Of a stretch of 12,093 nucleotides of DNA, positions 1 through 5,523 are shown piece after piece. The DNA is from CAYPFY01 sp964410105 (GTDB lineage Bacteria > Bacteroidota > Ignavibacteria > UBA10030 > SZUA-254). Within the stretch, counting starts at the first letter, position 1, and every line of letters begins with the position of its first letter. The notes under the pieces were generated by a model. That model searched no databases and was not told the origin of the DNA. It saw only the letters and a list, made by a program, of their open reading frames with translations. Where the stretch lies: NCBI GenBank assembly GCA_964410105.1, contig CAYPFY010000035.1, positions 1 through 12,093 on the forward strand, in the 5' to 3' direction. Made by a program: the position numbers and the translations under genes.

Positions 1-335
1 CAACTGTCACGTATACAGCCAAAGACTCAGCCGGTAATGAGTCAACCTGCTCATTCACAGTAACGGCGATCGATAATACCCCTCCAGTGATCTCAAGCTG
101 CCCGTCGAATGTAACGGTCTACACGGGTCCCGGCCGTACGTCATGTGATCAGATCGCAAGCTGGACTCCTCCTACAGCCACAGATAACTGCGGGATCAAG
201 AGTTTTACATCGGATCATAATCCTGGAGAGACGTTCCCGAAAGGGGTCACAACTGTGACCTATACAGCCAAAGACTCAGCCGGTAATGAGTCAACCTGCT
301 CATTTACGGTGACGGTGATCGATAATACGCCTCCT
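1..335 (+). repeat. Recently duplicated HYR module (249-bp unit)
   Basis: Positions 1-86 align with 250-335 at an offset of 249 bp (83 codons). An uninterrupted identical stretch of 44 nt lies at 12-55 and 261-304 and encodes the end of a HYR module (YTAKDSAGNESTCSF). Differences outside it are mostly third-position changes. The other HYR modules in the same protein differ from these widely at DNA level, so this pair duplicated late. More copies may lie left of the window. Confidence 0.85.
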
Positions 336-2141
336 GTACCCAGTTGTCCAGCCAATATCAAAAAATCTACGGATCCTGGGCAATGTTCCGCGCTGATTAA
401 TTACGTGGTGGGCGCGACCGACAACTGTCCCGGAACCATCACTGTCCTCTCTACGCCCCCGTCTGGGTCGATATTCCCCAAGGGGATCACAATCGTAAAG
501 AGCATAGCGACGGATGCAAACGGCAACAAGGACAGCTGTTCGTTTACGATAACAGTGATTGACAGCGAGAAGCCGAAGATTACCTGCCCGGCAAATATCA
601 TACGCTCCACAGACCCCGGTCAGTGTTCGGCCGTTGTCAATTTTTCTGTCACCGCCACCGATAACTGCCCGGGCACCGCAGTTGCGTCCACTCCAGCCTC
701 AGGTTCCACATTCCCCAAGGGAACTACGACTGTGAGAAGTGTCGCGACAGACGCCGCAGGCAATAAAGATAGTTGCTGGTTTACGGTAACCGTCAATGAC
801 AATGAGAAGCCAACGATAACGTGTCCTGCCGACATCGTAACTCTGACAGACGCGGGGAAGTGCTCCGCAGTTATCAGTTTCTCGATTACGGCGAATGATA
901 ACTGCCCGGGAGTAACAGTGAACTCCGTTCCGGCTTCCGGCACAGTTTTCGCTCTCGGCACGACCACTGTCACCTGCACCGCAACGGATGCCTCCGGTAA
1001 TCAAAACGTCTGCAGCTTCAAGGTGACCGTGAACAATCCTCCGCCCGTCGCCTCAATAACCGGTCCTGCAAGCGGTTCTATCTACGCCGTCGGCACCGTC
1101 GTAAATTTTACAGGTTCGTTCACAGATAACGCCGGTGATGTGCATACGGCCACGTGGATGTTCGACACAATTTCTGTCAGTGGAGTTGTGAACGACGGGG
1201 CCGGAACGGTGGCTGCGAATTATGCCATCGCAAACGCGGGGGTCTACAGCGTCAAGCTCATCGTCAAGGATGTCTGCGGCAATTCGAGCACTGCGGCAAC
1301 CGTCAATACCGCCGGCACCCCCTTCAATGCCATGGTGGTCGTCTATGATCCAAACGCCGGATTTGTGACAGGAGGGGGGTGGATCGTATCGCCCCGCGGA
1401 GCATTCAGACCCGACACAACGTTGACTGGAAAAGCGAACTTTGGATTCGTCTCCAAGTATCAGAAAGGTGCGAGCGTCCCGACGGGGGAAACGGAGTTCC
1501 AGTTCCAGACAGGCAACCTGAACTTCCACAGCACTTCCTATGACTGGCTTGTGATCGGGGGCGCAAAAGCCCAGTATAAAGGTTCCGGGACGATCAATGG
1601 CGGAGGCAACTACGCATTCATGCTCACAGCGATAGATGGGGAAATCAATGGAGGGGGCGGAGTCGATAAGTTCCGTCTCAAAATCACGGACAAGGGAACA
1701 GGATTCCTTGTCTACGACAATCAGTTCGGTTCCCCTGACAGCTCCACACCGACAACGGCGCTCGGAGGTGGGTCGATCGTCATACACCCAAACGGCAAGG
1801 GGTCCGTCACGGCGCAATCGCCTATCGACGGGGGGACTGACCAGAGTAATGTCCCTGCCGTCTATGCCATCGGGCAGAATTATCCGAATCCCTTCAATCC
1901 GACCACCAGAATCGATTATCAATTGCCCGTCGACAGCCGGGTTTCTCTCAGGGTGTATAATCTCCTGGGCCAGCTCGTCGTCGATCTTGTCGAACGCGTT
2001 GAACCGGCCGGCTACAAGTCGGTCGAATGGAATGCGGGCATGTTGGGTTCAGGAGCGTACTTCTATCGTCTGGACGCAACGGGCGTCATTGACCCGACTC
2101 GTTCATTTGCGAGCGTCCGGAGGATGATTTTGATAAAATAG
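3..2141 (+). CDS. HYR-repeat surface protein with T9SS type A sorting domain (5' end outside window)
   Basis: The reading frame is open to the left edge, so the true start lies upstream and 712 C-terminal residues are visible. They hold the end of one HYR (hyalin repeat) module and four complete ones of about 80 residues (nt ~87-330, 336-566, 576-809, 813-1037). Each has the pattern CP-N-I, C, ATDNCPG, FPKG-T-V and TDA-GN-D-C-F-V-V. A PKD/Ig-like module follows (~1044-1346). Next is a Gly-rich beta domain (~1350-1787) opening 'GFVTGGGWIVSPRGAF' and ending 'ALGGGSIVIH'; I recall this family as following HYR or similar repeats in many secreted proteins (possibly the one called post-COAP-1). The last ~95 residues (from nt 1854) are a T9SS type A sorting domain with QNYPNPFNPTT and VEWNAG. 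By family knowledge this is an exported, surface-attached or released protein, with HYR modules typical of adhesion. The ligand is unknown. A strong terminator follows the stop. Confidence 0.93.
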   Translation, partial: TVTYTAKDSAGNESTCSFTVTAIDNTPPVISSCPSNVTVYTGPGRTSCDQIASWTPPTATDNCGIKSFTSDHNPGETFPKGVTTVTYTAKDSAGNESTCSFTVTVIDNTPPVPSCPANIKKSTDPGQCSALINYVVGATDNCPGTITVLSTPPSGSIFPKGITIVKSIATDANGNKDSCSFTITVIDSEKPKITCPANIIRSTDPGQCSAVVNFSVTATDNCPGTAVASTPASGSTFPKGTTTVRSVATDAAGNKDSCWFTVTVNDNEKPTITCPADIVTLTDAGKCSAVISFSITANDNCPGVTVNSVPASGTVFALGTTTVTCTATDASGNQNVCSFKVTVNNPPPVASITGPASGSIYAVGTVVNFTGSFTDNAGDVHTATWMFDTISVSGVVNDGAGTVAANYAIANAGVYSVKLIVKDVCGNSSTAATVNTAGTPFNAMVVVYDPNAGFVTGGGWIVSPRGAFRPDTTLTGKANFGFVSKYQKGASVPTGETEFQFQTGNLNFHSTSYDWLVIGGAKAQYKGSGTINGGGNYAFMLTAIDGEINGGGGVDKFRLKITDKGTGFLVYDNQFGSPDSSTPTTALGGGSIVIHPNGKGSVTAQSPIDGGTDQSNVPAVYAIGQNYPNPFNPTTRIDYQLPVDSRVSLRVYNLLGQLVVDLVERVEPAGYKSVEWNAGMLGSGAYFYRLDATGVIDPTRSFASVRRMILIK

Positions 2142-2188
2142 TTTCATTCCGCCCCGTTCTTGCGAGCGGCGGCAAGATGTTGGAACGC

Positions 2189-2225
2189 AGGGCCGCGGGG
2201 GTTTTCCTCCGCGGCCCTTATTTTT
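2189..2225 (+). terminator. Rho-independent terminator of the HYR protein gene
   Basis: The ten bases AGGGCCGCGG (2189-2198) pair perfectly with CCGCGGCCCT (2209-2218). One G-T and two G-C pairs extend the stem to 13 bp around a TTTT loop (2202-2205). A TTATTTTT tract follows. It lies 48 nt after the stop codon at 2141 and is the clearest terminator in the window. Confidence 0.92.
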
Positions 2226-2592
2226 CCTGCCAATGATTGAGAGCGCCCGGGGGAGGGATGAATACCAGGTTCAGGTCGGCATTCTTGGGCGCTCATTCAT
2301 CAAGAAAGGTACTTGGGGTGGCTAAAGGGTTTTTTGGGTGACATCCTTTCGATGGCTACCCTCCGAGAGAAGGGGTCAGAAAACTAGTGGATCTAGGTGC
2401 CAAAGGGAGTCGAAAACTCAATCCTCGACTATATAGGTTCGCACCGGTTTGCGTTTGTCAGCGGGATTTAGATCTTGACCTTCTGAGTGAAAAGTCCCCT
2501 CTTTTCAGGACGCCACGACGCTTGGTCGCGCCGGGAGCTCTTTAACGCAGGCGTCCATGCGTCCCGGGTAAACTCAGGAGAACTTGAGTGAG
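2226..2592. other. Non-coding interval with an imperfect inverted repeat
   Basis: No convincing reading frame was found here. It contains an inverted repeat with exact cores GAGCGCCC (2241-2248) and GGGCGCTC (2287-2294). A degenerate extension on the outer sides (2233-2248 against 2287-2300) has a two-base insertion and one mismatch. The stretch also contains the tRNA-Arg-like fragment listed separately and, at its right end, the AGGAG ribosome-binding site of the next gene. A second GGACGCC/GGCGTCC pair of short arms lies around 2508-2556. I cannot assign any of these a function. Confidence 0.5.
2391..2432 (-). pseudogene. Decayed fragment resembling the 3' half of tRNA-Arg
   Basis: Read on the minus strand, 2401-2412 is TTCGACTCCCTT, identical to the T-loop and T-stem of the intact tRNA-Arg at 3910-3983. 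It continues as TGGCACC where the intact gene has CTGGCGCA, which is one missing base and two changes. Upstream of it GAGG-TT--G still matches the variable region. Downstream, the plus-strand bases ATCTAG (2391-2396) match the ATCTAG that flanks the degenerate copy at 11760-11765. No D-arm or anticodon arm can be found, so this would be a truncated relic. The match is short, and chance resemblance to a generic T-arm is possible. Confidence 0.45.
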
Positions 2593-2901
2593 ATGAAGAT
2601 ATCCTTCTCGGTGATCGCCGGAATTACGGCGCTGATCATTGAATCTCTCGTTTTTCTGTCTCTTTTTGAACTGCCTCCCTTCGGAACAGGGGGGAGCGAT
2701 ATCATCTGGGGGCTGCCATTTTTTGGTCTCATCACATTCGGGTTATCCGTTTCAGGACTCATTTCGGCCTTGCACCACAAGAGACGCGGAAGTACCAGCA
2801 GGGGTGTGATCCTCACGGGGCTCGTCGTGAACGCCCTGGCGGTGGCGGCGCCGATAGGAGCCCTACTTTTTGGGATCCTACGCGCCCTCCTTCTGAAATG
2901 A
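2593..2901 (+). CDS. Small DUF4190-like inner-membrane protein
   Basis: The product is 102 residues with three predicted membrane segments, roughly residues 5-27, 38-60 and 75-98. A basic loop of the type HHKRRGSTSRG lies between the second and third. Alternating helices with a short Arg/Lys-Gly loop and a 'RG--LTG-VVN' turn resemble DUF4190-type proteins, whose function is unknown. The start is ambiguous. AGGAG at 2576-2580 lies 12 nt before ATG 2593, but only 3 nt before an in-frame TTG at 2584, which would add Ser-Glu. I prefer ATG. The gene stands alone between non-coding stretches, and no terminator was found after it. Confidence 0.72.
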   Translation: MKISFSVIAGITALIIESLVFLSLFELPPFGTGGSDIIWGLPFFGLITFGLSVSGLISALHHKRRGSTSRGVILTGLVVNALAVAAPIGALLFGILRALLLK

Positions 2902-3405
2902 CATCGATCCGGCGCGCTGCGAGTCGGCCAAGTCAGATGTTCGTCCCGCCGTCACATGCCGCACCTCAGAAAGGGAGTAGAACCCGGCAATTTCGAGATG
3001 AATGGCTGGCGACGGAGTTTATAGGGTTTTCTCCATACCTCCACTCCGATTTCATCCGGCCCCGGCATAACGATATTTGATGTTTTCCCTTGAATCAAGA
3101 AACTCCGACCGGGCAAAAACATTTCAGGATGGTCCGAATCCGTCCTTTGAAGTTCAGTTGACTCTTGCATTCATTAATATTAATTTGTACGTAAACTTCA
3201 CGGAGGATACACGGAACCTGACGCCGCTGCGATGTGCGGAAAGTATTCCACTACCCTTAGAGAAACTCAAGAACCAAAGGTTGCATAACCGACCAGCTGT
3301 GGACAATTCGCAGGTGGCCGAAGGAGGATCATTCGCAACAGAAGGTTCTCAATCGCGGAGGTGACAGAATTTTCTTATTCATCTTATTAATAGGAAAGGA
3401 TTACA
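2902..3405. other. Non-coding interval upstream of the DsrE-like gene
   Basis: Several short reading frames exist here on both strands, including one that overlaps the preceding stop as ATGA. Their translations are low-complexity or erratic in composition, lack ribosome-binding sites and resemble no family. I read the interval as a spacer holding the promoter at 3158-3187 and a leader of roughly 210 nt for the gene at 3406. Confidence 0.5.
3158..3187 (+). promoter_or_regulatory. Promoter candidate for the DsrE-like gene, with a palindrome over the -10
   Basis: TTGACT (3158-3163), a 17-nt spacer and TAATTT (3181-3186) followed by G form a good housekeeping promoter. Read in the Bacteroidota style it is TTG, a 19-nt spacer and TTAATTTG, one mismatch from TAnnTTTG. 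A perfect 12-bp palindrome, ATTAATATTAAT (3173-3184), covers the end of the spacer and half of the -10, where a repressor could bind. The expected transcript start near 3193 leaves a leader of about 210 nt. Confidence 0.5.
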
Positions 3406-3822
3406 ATGCATAAACTGATAGTCGTTCTTGGTATTCTCCTCCTCGGCGCTGGTCTAGTAGCCGGCCAGACGGCTCCGTACAGGGTCGTATTCGATCTGAC
3501 CAGCAAAGACAGCCTGGATCAAAAAGCCGTCGTGCGCTGGATAAGAGAGGTTACCACTCCAAACCCGAACGCTGAAGTGGAGGTGGTTATGTACGGGAAA
3601 GGGTTTGAGCTTGTGATCCCGGAGAAATCAGCATTTTTGGCAGATGTCAAGGAGTGCCTGGCGAATCCGAAGGTAGCTTTTAAGGTTTGTCAGATCGCAA
3701 TGAAGAATAATAAGATCGAGAAGAGCCAGCTCTTGCCCGGCGTGCAGACGGTACCCGACGGGATCTATGAAATCGTCTCGAAGCAGCACGACGGATGGGG
3801 CTATATCAAGGCCGTCCACTAA
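3406..3822 (+). CDS. Exported DsrE/DsrF-like family protein
   Basis: The product is 138 residues. Residues 1-20 are a Sec signal peptide (MHK, then a Leu/Val/Gly-rich core ending LVAGQ). The rest fits a single DsrE-like alpha/beta domain. It starts with the strand YRVVFDLTS, then has AEVEVVMYGKGFELVI, a Cys at 95 in 'KVCQIAMKNNKI', and a C-terminal LLPGVQTVPDGIYEIV-KQ-DGWGYIK block typical of the family. Cytoplasmic DsrE-type proteins handle sulfane sulfur. Exported relatives like this one are mostly uncharacterised, so a sulfur role is only inferred, although Cys95 sits where the conserved Cys is expected. AGGAAAGGA (3392-3400) lies 5 nt before ATG 3406 and supports the start. The gene appears monocistronic: the next feature is a tRNA on the other strand. 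Confidence 0.85.
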   Translation: MHKLIVVLGILLLGAGLVAGQTAPYRVVFDLTSKDSLDQKAVVRWIREVTTPNPNAEVEVVMYGKGFELVIPEKSAFLADVKECLANPKVAFKVCQIAMKNNKIEKSQLLPGVQTVPDGIYEIVSKQHDGWGYIKAVH

Positions 3823-3903
3823 TGTCTGGACGATCAGAACTCCGGGGAAAACCGTTCAGATACTTTTCGGGGGGGGAAGGCAATAGGGTGGAGAACCATT
3901 AAG

Positions 3904-4029
3904 ATCGAGTGCGCCAGAAGGGAGTCGAACCCCTAACCCTCAGCTCCGTAGGCTGATGCTCTATCCAGTTGAGCTACTGGCGCAAGGTTTTAGAGCACTT
4001 TTTCTGATCTAAGGGAGGGACACTGTTAG
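3904..4029 (-). repeat. Left copy of a duplicated tRNA-Arg segment
   Basis: This segment aligns with 11760-11884. The match begins in the few bases outside the tRNA 3' end (ATCGAGT against ATCTAGT). It runs through the tRNA (69 of 74 bases identical) and continues about 45 nt beyond its 5' end, with substitutions and small gaps, as far as a shared GTTAG. Beyond these limits I see no similarity. Positions 3945-3987 and 11801-11843 are identical over 43 nt. Confidence 0.85.
3910..3983 (-). tRNA. tRNA-Arg (anticodon ACG)
   Basis: The 74-nt minus-strand sequence folds as a full cloverleaf. The acceptor is GCGCCAG/CTGGCGC with discriminator A73, and positions 8-9 are TA. The D-arm is GCTC...GAGC. 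The anticodon stem is TCAGC/GCTGA around loop CTACGGA, giving anticodon ACG at the centre. The T-stem is AGGGG/CCCTT around TTCGACT. The A in the D-loop (CTGGATAG) suits arginine identity. CCA is not encoded. The ACG anticodon would be edited to ICG to read CGU, CGC and CGA. A degenerate copy lies at 11766-11839. Confidence 0.96.
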
Positions 4030-4090
4030 CAGATCTGTTAGCACCTCGATCTCCCGGACTAACCCCAAGCTAACTTGGATTGTGGGATTA

Positions 4091-4134
4091 AAGAGATGAT
4101 TCGAACCACTGGCTCGCCACTGAGCCATTCGGTT
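4091..4134 (-). other. tRNA-like remnant lacking an anticodon arm (uncertain)
   Basis: On the minus strand GGCTCAGTGGCGAGCC forms a perfect D-arm-like hairpin (GGCTC/GAGCC). It is followed almost directly by GTGGTTCGAATCAT, which looks like a T-arm. The ~25-45 nt expected between them are missing, the T-stem pairs poorly and no acceptor stem can be closed. It may be a deleted tRNA or a chance likeness. The surrounding 4024-4140 also holds repeated short GTTAGC words in both orientations. Confidence 0.3.
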
Positions 4135-4395
4135 GTTAGCTGAAAGTTACAAAATTCCAACCGTAAACTCAAATCTCTGAGTCCACCATCTTAGAATTAC
4201 CGGATTCACCTCTGGACGGACATACTTGGGGGGCGGAGATCCAGGTCCACAAATGGGGAGCAGTTCAATCAGGAAATTACTAACATTCAAGTTGGTACAT
4301 AAAATGGGGGCAAGTCATCCTCTTCTCGCTGTCTTCTGCAATGACGGGAACCTTGTCAACGTCCTCCCGAGTGGGAACCACAATGACCATTTGCA

Positions 4396-4425
4396 CGTCT
4401 GGATCCCTGATCCAGACGGATCAGG
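4396..4425 (+). promoter_or_regulatory. Two overlapping, mutually exclusive hairpins before the 4452 gene
   Basis: Hairpin A pairs CGTCTGGATC (4396-4405) with GATCCAGACG (4409-4418) around a 3-nt loop, 10 bp with no mismatch. Hairpin B pairs CCTGATCC (4406-4413) with GGATCAGG (4418-4425) around the 4-nt loop AGAC, 8 bp. They share bases 4406-4418 and cannot form together. B ends 14 nt before the ribosome-binding site of the next gene. Switch-like behaviour is only a possibility, since three close copies of GGATC/GATCC produce this geometry automatically. Confidence 0.4.
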
Positions 4426-4451
4426 AAATGAACCGCCTTAAGGGAAGAGCT

Positions 4452-5378
4452 ATGACGATCTTCAAATTATTATTTGTGATGTTGCTGTTGGACGCGGTTC
4501 GGCTCCAAAGCCAGGAAGTCGTTGCCACTACTCTCGAGCCAACATACGGAAAGACGCTGTTTTTGTGGTCCCCTTCTTCGACCAAAAAGATCTACCAACG
4601 GACCGGTTGGATATTCGACAACTCACAGATCCACAATTCGCCGGACGACAAACACATTGCAGCTCTATTGACGGAGCCCGTGTTCAAGAAAGCAAGTAGT
4701 GGCCTTGGGTTCGAAAACCATGAACTCTTGGTCTTCTCAAGGGCCGGGGAGGTGACTCTTTCGATACCTCGGGTGCAAGCGTATGATTGGTCGCCCGACG
4801 CCCATAAATTGGCTTGTATTATCGGGACAGATTACGAAGGTGAGGGTTTCTCTCCAGAATCGCTTATTGTTATTCGTATCGACGGCACGATTGAATTGTC
4901 TCGCAAATCCCAGCGAGACGAGGACATCTCGTGGGCGAACCACGACTCCATGATATATACGACGGACATGGTGCATGTTTTCAGGGTCAATCCAAGAACC
5001 GGTGCTCGATCTGCTACGAAGTATAAAGGCATCTTTTTCTCACCCAACGGAAAATACTACTGTAGCGCGAATTATGAAGGAGGGACATTCGGTGTTTACG
5101 AACGCACGACTAATAAGGAGGTTACTCCTTCTGGATATTACGATATGCCTTCTGTCGGCTATATTCGCTGGCTGCCCGGGGGAAGCTCTCTAGTGTTCGG
5201 CATAGGACTGCGCGAGAAAAAGGTCTACAATTGTGAATTGAAGAAAGTGACTCAGACAGTTGAAGGCCAGATCTTGGGATACGATCGTCTGAGCGGATCA
5301 TTCATGATACTTAAAGATAAAAAGTATTATCCCGGTGCTGCCGAAGGAAAGATAGAATTGCTGAGGGTCCAGCAATAG
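4452..5378 (+). CDS. Exported WD40/TolB-like beta-propeller protein, function unknown
   Basis: The product is 308 residues. ATG 4452 is chosen because AGGGAAGAG (4441-4449) precedes it and the first 21 residues form a signal peptide (MTIFKLLFVMLLLDAVRLQSQ). An upstream ATG at 4341 would bury this behind 37 unlikely residues. Repeated WD40-like strand motifs appear at ~61-73 (NSPDDKHIAAL), 111-123 (YDWSPDAHKLACI), 159-170 (ISWANHDSMIYT), 195-206 (FFSPNGKYYCSA) and 238-250 (IRWLPGGSSLVFG). The pattern of about one per 40-50 residues suits a small TolB-like (PD40) propeller. No enzyme motif and no T9SS sorting domain are present, so it is probably periplasmic or outer-membrane-associated. It converges on the minus-strand gene ending at 5524, with 145 nt between the stops. 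Confidence 0.78.
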   Translation: MTIFKLLFVMLLLDAVRLQSQEVVATTLEPTYGKTLFLWSPSSTKKIYQRTGWIFDNSQIHNSPDDKHIAALLTEPVFKKASSGLGFENHELLVFSRAGEVTLSIPRVQAYDWSPDAHKLACIIGTDYEGEGFSPESLIVIRIDGTIELSRKSQRDEDISWANHDSMIYTTDMVHVFRVNPRTGARSATKYKGIFFSPNGKYYCSANYEGGTFGVYERTTNKEVTPSGYYDMPSVGYIRWLPGGSSLVFGIGLREKKVYNCELKKVTQTVEGQILGYDRLSGSFMILKDKKYYPGAAEGKIELLRVQQ

Positions 5379-5392
5379 TGATGCACAGCCGT

Positions 5393-5413
5393 TCTCCGAA
5401 TATTTTTTGGAGA
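5393..5413. other. Weak hairpin between convergent genes
   Basis: TCTCC (5393-5397) pairs with GGAGA (5409-5413) around an 11-nt loop containing TTTTTT. It lies 15 nt after the stop at 5378, in the gap between two converging genes. The stem is short and no T-tract follows it, so I do not call it a terminator. Confidence 0.25.
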
Positions 5414-5523
5414 GAGATATGAAACTGTCTAAACTGAGGCCCTCTTCTCGGCTCGAGATGATAAATGGATCTGTCAGTCCTCACCTTTTCAAGGCTCCAT
5501 CCATATTGGTTGAAAGTGTGGAC

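Noticed and set aside
401..1922. Long minus-strand and alternate-frame reading frames across the HYR gene, up to 289 codons
   Set aside because: They are antisense or out-of-frame shadows of a repeat-rich gene whose own frame gives clear domains; their products resemble nothing.
2898..3364. Short plus-strand reading frames of 60 and 95 codons, the first overlapping the previous stop as ATGA, and a 72-codon frame on the opposite strand
   Set aside because: None has a ribosome-binding site or protein-like composition, and the second spans the promoter candidate at 3158-3187.
3823..3900. Terminator after the DsrE-like gene, suggested by runs such as GGGGAAAA and TTTTCGGGGGGGG
   Set aside because: The two runs are not inverted repeats of each other and no stable stem could be drawn.
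4226..4441. 71-codon plus-strand frame before the propeller gene
   Set aside because: It lacks a recognisable start site and family, and covers the hairpins and leader of the next gene.
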